From positions 67,950,201-68,014,200 of the forward strand of contig CM059562.1 of the NCBI GenBank assembly GCA_030386875.1: a DNA stretch of 64,000 nucleotides. Direction: 5' to 3'. Positions 48,079-61,154 of this stretch are shown piece by piece; the stretch's first letter is position 1; each line of letters begins with the position of its first letter. The notes under the pieces were generated by a model, which saw only the letters and a list, made by a program, of their open reading frames with translations, did not search any database and was not told the DNA's origin. A program made the translations under genes and the position numbers. This stretch comes from Morinoia aosen (taxonomy: Eukaryota > Arthropoda > Malacostraca > Amphipoda > Talitridae).

Positions 48079-51000
48079 TTGGGTAAAAAAAAAATTAAAT
48101 TTGTCTTTGCTGATCGCAAAATTTTGAAAAAATGGAAAATTAGTATCTGCATTACCTGAACCCATGCCTCACTTAACTCCATTCTCGGCAGCCTTATTTA
48201 TTTGTACTCAGCTTACTTCATCCCATGCTCAACAGTCTTATCGATATGTACTCTGCCTAATTGCAGGTGATCTTTAACAGCCTCTTCTGTTTGCACTCGC
48301 CATCCTTCCATAAAACCTTTGAAGCCTCAAAAGAGATCGTGAGAATATCGTTTTAATACGTCCGACTGAAAACCACCTATGAGCCATCAGTAGTATTTTA
48401 CTCTATGTCTATGGACATTCAGTGATTTTTAGACCTTATTAAGTGTTTGTTTCTATAACTAGCCTTTATAGAATCACAACCTTGAGATTGAGGACTTTAC
48501 TTAGGAAAAACGTGGCATTGTTGTGGGTACATGTGCGAGCCTCTCAGAAGTGAAGAGGAACACATCAGAAATTATTTCTACGAGTAGCGTTATGTTACAG
48601 GGCGAAAAAAGTTCAAGAATGAAATTGAGTCTCCTAAATGTAAATAAAGTTATTGAAAACTCTTTGAAAGCACAAACCTAAAAATCGAGATACAACGAGG
48701 TTGCTACATATAGGGCTAATGATGTCCAAATCTACATGCGGCCATTAATCTTCCTAACAAATATCTGCAAACAGTCGCGATTGTAAAAATACGACCATGT
48801 TTGTAAGAAGTCTGTATTTTTACATATCTACATTTATTCTTAGTTCCGTACAATTTGTTTTTTTATAGACGTTAGAACAATTATGGGTTGTAACGAGCAA
48901 AATTGTTAAATTTGTGTAATCTTTACCCTCATTGCAATAGTTCTCTTCTGCGTTAGAGTTGAAAATTTTTTCAAATAAATTAGGGTTTTGCAGGAAAGTC
49001 GAGACACAACTCTGCTTGAAAATATATTTTTTTTCGCGCGTATTTCACCGTTATTATTTGAAAATAACCCTCACTTTTCATCTTTCATGCGTTAAATATT
49101 CGAGCATAATTTTACGCTTTGGATGGATGGGCATTTTTGGAGAGATTGAGAAGCTATTTCGCTTGTAAGCTGGAGTTGTAGAGGGATAGTGTGATGTTTG
49201 CGTGGATCGGTCGAGCAAGGTGTCAGCCATAGAGATAATTGTCGTATAATTCCCCATTGCAGTGAACTGAAAATCCCACAAACTTTACACACCGATCTTG
49301 AGATAAACTCCCTGTGACAGAATAACGTGCAATATTGAAGATGCTCCTACTGAGTGAGAAATGTTTACTTGATACTTTTCACACAACGATTGCACTGTTG
49401 TGTGGAGTAGTTTCAAATATCATACGCTTTGTACCATAAGATATGCCATACTCGTTTGATAGTCTTTAAAGTATTATTGGTAGGATACTGTTAAGATTCT
49501 ATACTGTATAGTCCCATGTGTCGTTCCCTAAACCTCTGTATGTATTTGAAAATGTTTTAAAATGATGTTGACTTTGAATAAAGTTACTGTTTAAACCTTC
49601 AGTGCAACAATGTGGCCATCAAGCTTTTTATTTTCAAATCAAAACACTTAACAAACAATCATCAAATGTTAAATCTTACTATGGATACAAATTTCTTTGC
49701 TCAATACCCATAGAAAACCCGGGTTATCTGGAGATTGTAGCCACAAGATTTCGTTATTGATTGTTATTCAATAGTTGTTGAAGCGCAGGTAGACGATGCA
49801 AGGTTCACTTATAATGAGTTCTATCAGTAACCCTGGCTCATCCTTCGTTGCTTTCATCTGACCCAGCTCGAAGCTTGGAATTCTCCCGGAGTCAGTGTTG
49901 CAGACACTAACAGTTCGCATAATGTTTACTTCCAGGTTCTTTGTTGTAATGTCATTATTCTTGAAATTGTTTAAGAATCGTTGTTTAATAATTCATGATG
50001 ACATAAAAGTTGTGACATTTTTATTTGTTTTTATTTTCCATTTTTAAGAATTGATGTGATAAAATTTAGAGCAAATAACAGTTTTATGTAGATTGACTTC
50101 GATATGCGAGACAAGTATCCTTTCCTCTTGGGAGAAAGAAATTGTAACTTCTGCACGTCGACATGATGCTCATTGCAAGCTTAAACAAGAACGCGAAACA
50201 AAGAAAGAAAGAAAGAAAGGAAGAAAGAAAAAACAGTTTATTCAAAAAAGTTGATTTATAAAATGATCAATCACCTTTTGGATTTTAAATATTTCTTAAC
50301 GGAAAGGTCCTGATTAGATACACAAGCCATGAGAGTAAACAATGGCCATACCCGGTGTTATATAAATAATTAGGTGAAACAAAATAAAAAAATTTAATGA
50401 ATTCGTATGTACGGATGGAGAATGCCTTCAAAATCAGTCTCCTTTTACATTCACACATTTACTAAGGCTTCTGTGGCGGTGTGTGATATTATTCAAAGTA
50501 TAAATGGAAGAAGCGAATGGCTGCGCATCTAAAACGAAGAAATCGAAATTTCGGAAATTTAAAAATTGTTTTCCGTGCATGCATATTAATAAGAGCGCAC
50601 CTAGTAAGCACCTCGGGGATGTTGCATTACCACATAACAAATATACATTTATCCATTTATATACGCAAATACAGTTATAAATGATATTCATGTAATGGGA
50701 ATGGATTGGCCAAAATATATTTTTTTAAATATTGTACAATTCTTAATTCTAAAACCAATAAACATACGTATCCGCTGATATAAACTTTATTGTAAATTCA
50801 ATGTAAAATGTGTGAGGAATTGGTTAGATTATTGGTTTATAATTGATAACGCTGTGATTGCACACATTTTAATTTTTTTATAGTTGGGCAAGAGAAACAT
50901 ATGACCCTCACTGATGTAGCGAATCTTTTTTTGAAGCAGTGGGCCTGTGTGCACAATTTGTTTACTGAAATACACAGCTAATTCTTATTAATAATTAAAA

Positions 51001-54000
51001 ATTAACTCGTCGCAGAGCTTGAGTGAATGTAATCGTCATGATTTTGTTTTCAGTTTTTGGTAATAAAATTAAATACTTCATTCTACATGACTGAACAGTT
51101 GATTGCATTGCTCAGTGTACTTAAAAAACAAGTCTTAAATAGAAAACACATAAATTAGCAAGTTTTATCAATAAATGAGCATTATCGACGCGTAAGTATG
51201 CGAAAAAATCGAAGAAGAACAAGCGTAACAATTTTAAATTATATTGTTTTCTTCTCACGTGCACATGCCTACTTCTCAATACTTTTTGCAAAAGGACAAT
51301 TTCATTAAACTAACCTTAAAAACATAGTAGCATTTTAAAATGTTTCAGAAGTTAGAGTACCATTTGGGACCGACTAAAAATGGATTAAGTTCACCTGTAG
51401 AGTCACAAGTGTTCCAAATGAACTTCACTACCTAGGATGTATGTCTCATTGAATCGAGCTGAGTTATTATTTTGAAAAAATTCTAACAAAATATCCGTGT
51501 GAATAATTGGAGGAAGTGCCTAGAAAAACATACTAGCGATTTTCGGTCGTACGCTTCTTGCTTTCTATTATATTTGTATTCTTATGTAAGAATTACCCAC
51601 AAACAATGTGAATAAAGTTTTATTCATAAAGTGATGAAAATGGTAAGATGGCAGAAAAATACGACTTATAAGGTAAATTATTACATACATTTAAATCAGT
51701 GTAGATATTTTAGCAAAGTGGAATAAAAAACTGGAAACATCTTAAATCAGGGACCGAAATTTCAGGTGAAAAGTTACTCGTATTGCGGCAGCGTGGAGAT
51801 ATTTACTCAGTGAGGCGCTAATATCCCGGTGACCTTTCGCCTCAGTATATTCGGACGTTCACTTTGGCGACTATAATGAATTCGTACCTCATTGACACCC
51901 ATCTAACATAATGCGGCTCAATATATGTGAGTGACGCATAGTTTCCGTTGATGCATAGGTGTCTATCAAGCGTCAGTGTACTATATGGGATATACTATAT
52001 CACAACGAGTGCCTAACCAGTCAATATGAGCCAGAATCTTCTTTTGTAAAGTACGTGGCGATGAGTGACCGTTGCTTCTGGATGAACTTGAGAGGCACCT
52101 TAAATCACAGGCTATGTCGCTTACAATTAATTTTTAACTAGGAAATGCTGGAATTCCTCATTTATTCAAAATTGCTCAAAAATTTGATTTATTTTCAAAA
52201 AAAGGTGAAAATATTTTCATGATGTTCGCCAAAAGCTTCATTCATAGAGGTTGGATGGGAAATGTGAAACTATAGAGTTGTATAATACGAGTACTAAGTG
52301 TATACGTTGTGCCCCAGCCAGGGTTGAAAGGAGCTTATGCGACGGTACTCTGCGGACTTAATATGTAAAAACTTGTCCAATTTAAGGCATGTATGAGAAT
52401 TAGAAGCGAGAAGAACCTGAAAATAAAACAAAGTGTTGCGTATGGTTAGACCTTCTGCATGGTTTCAAAACTGAAAAAATACGGACGAAGAATAAATTAG
52501 ATTTTAAAACATTTTTGGTTATTTTCGATAAATTTTGGAAGTTCTTTGAGAAAACAAAATTGAATTTACGTAAGTCTGTTTAAGAGACTATTATTTCTCC
52601 CTTCGAATGATAAATTTTGTAACGGGTTAGCTTTAACTTTTATTATAGCTTGTTAATTTTCAGATAATATTTTTATAAGTACTCCAAAATCCCTCGATTG
52701 TAACGTACAACTTTATATGTACGGAATTTTGTGCTCAATTTAGGTTGGATGAGCGAAGGAACTCAGTTTCATAGCAAATTGAATTACCAGATACTTATGA
52801 ACATAAATTCAGTCGGGATGGAATGTTCAAAGGAAAACTTCAAGCACATGGTAACGAAGTGAACTACCATGAGGTAAAAAACACCCACTGCTAGGTAACT
52901 ATTCGTGGGTGCCAACTCAAAAGTTGGGATACAGCTAACAAACTGTTTTAGTTTTGCCTGTATTTTTGATGAAACTAAAGTTTTTTTGTAAGCTGAGCCA
53001 CTATTGTTGAGTTTTAATGTCATTTTAATTCGTAGTGCGTGTAGTTTGAAGCGCTGCTTACAAGATGACTTGTGAAGATTTCCAACCTTATATACGTCCG
53101 AGTCCGTCGAAGAATGACAGTTAAATGCACATTGTTTAACAAATTTCATGAATGGTCGTATTACCTCAATTGTCAGTATACTTGGAGAGAGGAGATAAGT
53201 TTGTAGATTGATATTCAGAATTAAACGACAGTTTTTTAACACATAGAAATCAAGAGTTCACAACAAGGCCAACAGATCATTTTTTTTGCTGCTTTCTCAT
53301 TCACCAAAACTGCTTTCAGGGGGGCAGCCGAAGCTCCTTTTAACGAGCTTTCCTTGTTACCACGCGCCTCTTGGAGACAATGGCACATTCGTTGTGCTGC
53401 TACGTGCGTGTTGGGCCGCTTGTTGACGAGGGAGGCCAGCTCATGATAAGAACGTGCGATGTACAAACCTGTGCTACGGCGTGCTGTATGCTTTGTTACA
53501 AACGGTGTTTAATCGAGGCGCCATTGTGGCGCTTCACGTTGATTTACACGTAGATTGAAGAGCACCGGAGCTTCCAGTGAATTAAAAGCAAATCGATATG
53601 TGGCTTTCAGAAGCAAGTACTGCAATAAAAGCACTAACACCTAACAGAGTCATAACACCTTACAGGATTATAAGCTCTTTCATGGTGGGATGAGCTGCCA
53701 CGTCTGAAAGAGATGATGCTAGCCTCCAAAATCACGTCCATGGCGGCGAAGAGAGCGCGAAATATCTAAGAACTTAATGCAAAATAGGGGATCAATCTTT
53801 GGGAGTGTGTTATTAGTTCCATCATCAAAATAAAATAGTATAATGAGCCTATCATGTACAAAATTGCTGGTGAAATTGCACCGAGGGTTGATCTGTTCAC
53901 CAAGAATATGGCGGCGCAGAATTGTAGATCACCTAAATGAACGGCATACATTGACGTCAGTAAATTCAGGCTTTCCTCTATACTTTTTAATTATTATGAT

Positions 54001-54590
54001 AATCAAAGGCATAACCACAAAGGCACACCTTTTTGTACAGCTAATTGATGAGGAATATAATTCTGAAGTATCTAAAAACAGTTACTTCATACGTTTCGAG
54101 TTTGAGTATGAAGTCGAACTAAATCAGATCCTAATAACAAACACCTCTCCGTTGTAATTGTTCCGTTGAGCACCAGTTGGTTGCAATAACTATAACAAGA
54201 TAGAAGGAAAATAGTTCAAAAACATTTCTTTTCAGGCTATTAAAAACCACAATTGCTGCGTTATTTTCAATTTTCATGATGATTCTTTGTGGTGACCGTC
54301 ATGACTGACAACGAGTTTTAAGCATTCTTTCTTCACAGCTCTCTCCATTGTGTTTGGAGCAGAAGCGCGATATGGAATACTGTTTTACTGAATAGTTTAA
54401 TGGAGGAAGAGGCAATTCTATTGAGTTGGAACCGGCAGATGTTCACGAGTTAAGTTATCTAGGAGGAACCTAAATTTTTAAAAATCTTTAGAGGTTTCTT
54501 TTTGCAGCATTCTTTTGTGTGGGAAAGCGGATAAGGATCATGAAATTTTTGTTAGGTGCAATAATTATTGACTCATAATTCACATTCGTT
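48079..54590. other. AT-rich stretch, no recognised gene
   Basis: The longest open frame is 152 codons on the minus strand (52784-53242). It is hydrophobic in parts but unrecognised, has no splice context, and fits AT-rich background. An AATAAA with a T-rich downstream region at 49577 has no gene attached. A GAAA microsatellite at 50199 is listed separately. Confidence 0.4.
50199..50233. repeat. GAAA tetranucleotide microsatellite
   Basis: A run of AAAG/GAAA units with one GGAA interruption, followed by CAGTTTATTC. A similar A-rich run followed by CGGTTTATTTC occurs at about 54609. Confidence 0.95.
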
Positions 54591-54647
54591 TCAGTGATAT
54601 TTGGTAATCAAAAAAAAAAAAATAATAAAATAAACGGTTTATTTCCA

Positions 54648-54677
54648 ATAGAGATGGTACAAAAGTACCATCATTGG
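54648..54677. repeat. Hairpin-forming inverted repeat
   Basis: GATGGTAC AAAA GTACCATC (54653-54672) is a perfect 8-bp stem with a 4-nt loop. Outer CCAAT/ATTGG pairs extend it past a small bulge. It sits just downstream of an A-rich run and CGGTTTATTTC. Confidence 0.7.
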
Positions 54678-54989
54678 TTTTTAAAATATCTTAAAATTAA
54701 TACACTTAGATGATACACACACACGAGTATTGAAAAACTCGTGTCACTAGTCAAAAGAAATGATTGAGGGCAATGAACTCCTAATCTAGCTTAATCTACA
54801 TTTGATAATACATGTAATGATAATTGTAAGAGATAACACAATTTCATGGACGATGCATTTTCATTGTGGGGTGAAAACACTTTTGACAGTTTACATGTAC
54901 ATGACATAAAACTTCGCAATTCTTGACGCCAGGAAATAATATATGAAATCGCTTGTTTCGGTCAATGTTCACAAGTGTCATTTTAAGGA

Positions 54990-55130
54990 AGCATGAAAAA
55001 AAGAAAAATATATATATATATAAATATCTATCCATATACACACATATGTACACATACGTATGCATGTGTGTATATATCGATACACACACTCACACACACA
55101 TATATACATATGTGTACATATATGCATGAG
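54990..55130. repeat. Mixed TA/CA/ACATAT simple-sequence tract
   Basis: Degenerate dinucleotide repeats (TATA, ACACAC, ATATGTGTAC). The open frames across it are simple-sequence artefacts. A second, looser CA/CATA-rich tract lies at 55360-55560. Confidence 0.9.
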
Positions 55131-55211
55131 GACCAAGAAGATTATAGGTTTTGTATTTCTGATTCAATAATTTTAACATAACGGTCATTAGTTAACAAGC
55201 ATTTTATTTAA

Positions 55212-55270
55212 ATATAAATGGATGATCGCACAACAAATGTATAGTTTTTACATGAATGCTTTACAATACT
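55212..55270. repeat. Direct repeat A, copy 1
   Basis: TATAAATGGATGATCGCACA ... ATGAATGCTTTACAAT is repeated with a few changes at 55877-55932. Confidence 0.8.
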
Positions 55271-55748
55271 AAAGATATGACGAGTTAGGTAATGTTACAA
55301 GTTGAGAGTGCACAGAAAAAAGACCATTATCTCTAGTAAAATGCTAGTTGTCAGTCTAGTACACACATATGTGCACGTATACATGTAAATATTTACACAT
55401 ACACATGCACACATATACCCACGCACATATTTACACCTAACTCGTAAGCATACACAAATGCATTTCCATGCATCGAGGCAATACATACGCATTCTACAGA
55501 GTGTCATGCGCATAGCGTGGACACGTACACATTTACACAAGTAAGCATGTGCGCAAATATCAGCGTAAACTAGTCAGTATAAACCAGAATTTCAATCGAG
55601 GGAAACGGAGAAAATATCTTTTATTATAGCATGAATTTTATAAAATTTCGTACTAAAAATAGTGGCACAAAACAGTCTACTTAAGTCAGAAACATGAAAA
55701 CGATTGTGGGACGTGAATAAGAAAGAAAACATTAATGTCCTATAAAGG

Positions 55749-55831
55749 TTTCATATTAGAAAAAAAATCACAGTATCTTTGAAATATGGCGCAAATTGTC
55801 GTCAATTGATAAACAAACATAGGTATCACAT
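55749..55831. repeat. Direct repeat B, copy 1
   Basis: Landmarks are TTTCATATTA, AATATGGCGCA, GTCAATTGAT and CATAGGTA. Their order matches 55931-56023, in the same orientation. Confidence 0.75.
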
Positions 55832-55876
55832 TATTATAAGCATATAACTATAAGCCGAATAAGTATATTACTGCAG

Positions 55877-56023
55877 TATAAATGGATGATCACACAACGA
55901 ATTTATTTTTTTTACATGGATGCTTTACAATTTCATATTATAAAAAATACATTATCATTGTAATATGGTGCAGAATGTCTGTAATTGATCAACACACACA
56001 CACATAGGTACCATGTCAGATAA
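55877..56023. repeat. Direct repeats A and B, adjacent second copies
   Basis: Here repeat A (55877-55932) and repeat B (55931-56023) are contiguous, whereas their first copies are 478 nt apart. A CA run expands inside repeat B. The intact arrangement is probably the ancestral one. Confidence 0.75.
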
Positions 56024-56459
56024 TCAAATCTTTGGACGGAGCGTAATTTAATGAAACAGATACTAATCAATGAAATTTTTAAATCAAATGCTTATATTAA
56101 CTATTTCTTTCTTTGTTAAAAAATAAAGCATCGAAACATGACCAGTCGTGTGTGCCCTAGGTTAAGTAAATTAGGTTGAACATAACTGTACACTTTAAAA
56201 ATAGCTTGATGATAGGATGTCCTATAGAAGTCGCTGAACTTTTTCGGGCCCATAAGTAGCTATACTCAAATATGTCCATTGTACTAGACTTAAGATACAA
56301 TCTATTGCTGCATCAATTGTGCTAAATTAATTGTTTAAATAATATATCAACATTGGATGCGTGCTCGTAAACAAAAAAAATCAAAACAAAATGGCACTAA
56401 ACGATCTGTTCTGCAGTACTTTACTGAGCTAAGAAAACCAGACCCGGACACAATTTTGT

Positions 56460-56670
56460 TACCCTGAGGCAGAGTGAGCGTGTGAGTTTATGTTCAGAAG
56501 GCAACCCAGCAACCGCAGGTCACGTGGCTGTGACGTCAATGAAAGAAGTAAACTCTTAGTATTTCCGACCCCACAGCGGCTGCGGCCACCGGAAACTGAG
56601 CTGCGTTCTTGTGTGAACCCATTACAGCATCGCCCCAAGCTTTGTTTTGGCGATTTCTGGAGGAACTTAC
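56460..56670. promoter_or_regulatory. GC-rich block, possible regulatory island
   Basis: Contains GGTCACGTGGCTGTGACGTC (an E-box CACGTG and a CRE-like TGACGTCA close together, 56518-56538) and CpG-rich GCGGCTGCGGCCACCGG. Frames of about 75 codons cross it on both strands, unrecognised. The two bZIP/bHLH-type sites 9 bp apart make a regulatory role plausible. Confidence 0.3.
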
Positions 56671-59471
56671 CGAATAACACATTTTACAACTTTTTATTTA
56701 TACAAGGAGTTCTTTAAAGTCTGCAAAGAGATCGAATGCACATGAATTGATTATTTGTATAAAATTATTAAGTTATCAATTTTCACTCTAATGCAACAAA
56801 TTATGAGTAAAATTTTGTGTGTACATTTCTCCTATGATTAAGTCTATAATAATTTTATTCAAATAGGTCTGCTTTGAGCTATTTCTTCATAAGAGCTTTA
56901 AAAATACTTTGCAGAAGCTAATTGCAAAAAATTGTTCTCATTTTAATACGCATGTGATCTGTTCAAATTGATTCAACATATTTTGCACATACAAATACTT
57001 GTACATATCGGTGAGTTAACAGGACGTGTAAACAGTAACACTGTACTAAAGTTGTTTTTAAGTAGAATTATATCGAATCCTGTCCACACTGGGGCAGTGC
57101 TAACTTTCTCTTTGCTGTTTGCGCTCAACCAATTTCTGTGGCGTCCGTGAGACAGGGATGGTTTGGAAGAGGAACATCTTTTATTTCAGCATTCGATCAA
57201 AATACAAGCCATAGTGAATTGGAAGTACGTTGTCTAACAACTATAAGTTTTTTAGCAAGTAGGTCATGGATGTGAAATATGAAGCTTTAATACGATCTAA
57301 GAATTTTTATTTCTTGTGTAATGAAGAATTCGATTAGATATTAGCTAGAGCCTCCCTAACCGCAACAAAGGTAGTCCGAAGAGAAGATGTGTAATGAAGT
57401 AAAGTTGTATAAACTGTGTTTTATCAGCCAACATCATAAAAAAGCTTCCAATTCAATTGATTCACATTTATGACGCAACCCTATAATTAACGTTTTCCCT
57501 GATTTTTCCAAATTTCGAATGCGCAGTAAATATTACATCTAATACATAATAGTCGAGAAAGCTCGACTGTGAAGTTTATTGCATCGGAAAGAATAACTCT
57601 GACTTGTAATGAATGAATTCGTCGAATTCATTCAAATCGGATTTTCATCAAATTGGACCGACTATAGATTGGAATTATGAAACGATAGATAAATAGATTT
57701 TTTGCGTCTATTTTTTCTCGTCTACACAACGTCCTAAGGAGAATTTAATTTTCTATTACCACAAAACAACTGATGTTCCCTACTAGTGTGATCATTTTAG
57801 TGTAAACTGTAGATGCTGCTGTTCGGCAGAACGCATCTTTCATTATAATTGTTTAATGGAGCGGCATCTAAGTGACCAACTATATTTGTGTAGTATTTAT
57901 GGATCGATAACAGACGTCAGATCTGGGACTTAAGGCATTACTCACTTTTACGTATGAAACTTTATGTGCTACCCTTCACTTTCTTAGTTCCCCTAGTCAG
58001 GTTTTGATATTTTATGCCAAGTGCAAGTCTGTTGTTCCATCGCTGAATAAAACCCCATAATCTCAGTAGTACCAGATAAGTTTTCAAAAAAAAGGTGTTA
58101 TCACGGTTAAATCAACTAGCATTGAAATTCTAAGCCATGAATCAGGTTTGTAAAATGTGTCCTCATCTACTGATAAGCAGTAAAGAAAAAATTCCTCGGT
58201 GCAGATATTAGTGTGCAGGAATAAAAGTAGGAATTATTGTTGAACTTTTCGAAGTAAATCAATTCATTCCCGGTAAAACTCTTAAAGATGCATTGTAGTG
58301 AGAACACAATGTATAACTTCATACATAATGAAACACAAAACGCAGTCAACAACAAAGACAGTAGTTTAGGTGCTACACGAATCGAAAAATAATCAAATTG
58401 GCAGACATATTTTTTATTTTGAGATTCAGTTAACATGACGAAGAAGGAAGCTAGCAAAGCTGTCAGGACTTAATTTTAATAAAACCGAGAAGAAACGTAA
58501 AGACTCTCTCTCCCCAGTATTGATATGTACTCGTTGTAAACCTTTCCACCTTTAAAAAAACTCTCTTTTGAAATAAATTGAGAATAAATTTACGCATCGT
58601 CAACTCATTATGTTTATGTTAAAGTTTAGGGGATAGACCTCTGCATTGGTAGTATTTAAAAAAGAAGAAAAATGATCAAAGAACATCAAAACTGTTGTGC
58701 TAATTCCTTCTGCCAGCTTCACCTGCTTTTCTGCTGGTAAATTTCACGTCCAGTATATCATGTGAGAGCAACAGGTGAACGTATCTTATTGCCGAGCTAC
58801 GTGCGGCCCGGACTTGTAAGCAAACGCATGCTTTCAAGAGAAGGCCTTCGATGCGCCGTCAATGTGAATTTATTATCAATCTCGGCGCGGGCACACCCTT
58901 AGTCAGACCGAACTTACCTCGATTTATTGTCAAAGTAAAATTTCAACATTACTTTTTTTGTACGGCTTTACCAGCCTTAGGAAAGATATCGTTTAAATCC
59001 TGTCATAAAGTACAAAACTAGGATTGTTTGTAAAAATTCCCCCTTCTAAAGCCTTCAAGACCTCTGTTATGAAAGTTGGGAAAACTAAAATCATTCAACG
59101 TTCAGTCAACGAAGATGTTATGCATCCGCAGAAACTTCATTCGCATATTTTCTGCTCCAACCAACAGGAAGGAAGCTGTAAAGATGAAAGCTTAGGTATT
59201 TACGTTTTCTTGAATGGAGAGGAGTACCAACCAGCACTTGCTGAGTCACCTGGGCAAGATGCTACTGCTCTACCCCGCATCCGCGTCTCCACCGCAGCTC
59301 GAAATCAAGGAGTGCCGGCACTGGAATGGACTTCCGATCACTCCATATCAGTGGTACTTGGTAATTAGGCTCCCCAACACAACTTAATTTATCATTGACG
59401 TATTACAGAGCACGAAATTTTTAATATATATCCTTTTGTCTTTTTTCATTCAACAGAATTGAACAGATCGC
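56671..59471. other. AT-rich stretch, no recognised gene
   Basis: Short unrecognised frames only. One at 59024-59368 has 114 codons of more balanced composition but no known domain. A 12-bp-arm palindrome lies at 57610-57634. Confidence 0.4.
57610..57634. repeat. 25-bp palindrome (12-bp arms, 1-nt centre)
   Basis: TGAATGAATTCG, a central T, then CGAATTCATTCA. Pairing stops abruptly at both sides. Confidence 0.55.
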
Positions 59472-60019
59472 GGTAAATCTGAAGGATATGTCAGTTATCG
59501 ATTTTGTAAATTTTGATGCCTTAGCATAGTTAATAAGATCGAAATAAACAAGTTTTCTTCTATGCACTTTCCGTCTCAAATGAGTATTTTATTAGTTATA
59601 GCGGTAAATGACTTCCCGAAACTCCAGTGTTTGAAGCGGCAAGTTATTCAAGGAGCACGTCGGACAGCAACACTGCAATGCGCACTCGCTTCCAGCGCGA
59701 TCGTCATCAAAGACGAAACCAAACCTACCGCTATACCTCGTTAAATACTCATTTGACGAAAAAAGAGTATAGAAGAAAAGTTGTTTATTTCGATGTTATT
59801 ACCATTATTCAAGCATTAAAAATTCGAAAATCGATGAGTAGCTGTTTATTCGAGCGCATTCGTCATCAAAGACGAAACTAAACTTACCGCTATAAATAGT
59901 AAAATACTCATTTGAGACGGAAAGTGCATAGAAGAAAACTTGTTTATTTTGATTCAATTAATTAGGTTCAGGCACCAAAAAGTGGAAAATCGACAACTGA
60001 CATATCCTTCAGATTTACC
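59472..60019. mobile_element. Foldback element with internal 159-bp tandem
   Basis: The outer ends are inverted repeats: GGTAAATCTGAAGGATATGT at 59472 pairs with the reverse complement ending at 60019. Pairing resumes over about 59540-59608 with 59884-59953 (ACAAGTTTTCTTCTATGCAC and AAATGAGTATTTTA landmarks). The right half is itself duplicated in tandem with a 159-bp period (CGTCATCAAAGACGAAAC at 59702 and 59861), so there is one inverted and two direct copies of the same module. CAGATC occurs just outside at 59464-59469 and 60020-60025 and may be a target duplication, offset by 2 nt on the left. No transposase is encoded, so this is a non-autonomous foldback/MITE-like unit. Confidence 0.75.
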
Positions 60020-60544
60020 CAGATCCCTATGGCTACAAGTTACCTTTCGCCTCCCTTTTTATACATTTTCAATTGAAATGTTTGGAAATTTTGAAGCAGA
60101 GGTTCGGTTCACTGAGCGATCAAGACCTGAGATATATTTTTTAACAGATCTTTTTCGAATGGGGTCAATTACACACTATTTTCCAAATAATTGTTTGATA
60201 TCTCTAGCCAGATATCAAAAACATGCAGTGAATGTGCTGTTTGGTGTAATATCTATTGAATTATTGTCTCCTAGCCATGGTAAAAATCAGCTACGTTGTG
60301 ACTTGAACTGTTTTTTGTCGAGGGAGCCGAATGTTTACACCTTACTCTTTACTCCTGAGAATTGCTTAGGCAGTTTTTGACTGTTTTTGCGAGGCCATAA
60401 AGAACTTGAATTATCAATATAGAAAATACTTGATATAAATAAAGGTCTAGACTCAATTTCTAATGCTCTTTTTAGAACAACAGTACAAGACTTGGTCTGA
60501 GGAAGATATCTGTGGAAAAAAATTGTTTATAATGCTAGCTGAAT

Positions 60545-61060
60545 TCATGGTTTCATGGCCGTAAACTTAGATGACAAATCAAAGGACATTATTCTACACT
60601 CTGTAATGCACTAATCCAATCGCATCAAGAATACGCAGTGTTACTCCTGTTCCCTACCCAAAGAAAAGTTTCTAAGTAAATGGAGAAAAAACAGCGTGAA
60701 GCAACGAAAATGATTCCAGATTTCTGTAACATCAGCTACGACTGATGCCTTCAACAGACTGGACTCAATTCCTTTGGACGACGAATATTGCTAGGCAAAT
60801 TAATCAAGCACTAGAAATATGTTAGTTGCTTCAACAATGTTAGACTAGAAAGGCTTTTCGACGCTGAGTACAATTCTCTAACCAGAAATAACGGTCGGAA
60901 ATTATTAAAAAAAATTCAAGACGTTCAGGGCCTAAATTTCTTCCCTGCTAAAAATTATCAGAATTTGGAATCAGATATCGGAGAATGATGTTTATGCCAA
61001 CACATTGGGTACGTTCAATGTTCGACGTGATCACAATTGGGTTGGAAATTCCCTTGGATA
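60545..61060 (+). pseudogene. Decayed CR1-type non-LTR retrotransposon, C-terminal reverse-transcriptase region
   Basis: From 60589 the plus-strand reading LCNALIQSHQEYAVLLL, then FPTQRKVSK, a stop, MEKKQREATKMIPD matches the conserved block after the CR1/jockey-type reverse transcriptase (SHLEYA...RRATK). It continues as FCNISYD and, after frame changes, through the family's C-terminal segment to about 61060. Several stops and frameshifts make it a pseudogene. The catalytic YADD region upstream is not seen, as expected for a 5'-truncated insertion, and no 3' microsatellite tail is clear. It begins about 500 bp after the foldback element. Confidence 0.75.
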
Positions 61061-61154
61061 TTCGAAATTAAGAGGATCCTAATTCCGTACACGTTTGAAG
61101 AAAAAATTCATTTGTAATATCTCACTCATTATAAGTAACCGAGTGTTTCACGAT

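Noticed and set aside
52784-53242. 152-codon minus-strand open frame
   Set aside because: Longest unexplained minus-strand frame, but its composition follows the AT-rich background, with no domain, no splice context and no recognisable homologue.
54844-55540. Cys/Tyr/His-rich frames of about 60-80 codons
   Set aside because: Direct translation of TA/CA simple-sequence tracts.
59940-60380. 146-codon plus-strand open frame
   Set aside because: Begins inside the foldback element and runs into DNA before the CR1 relic; no domain recognised, so treated as chance.
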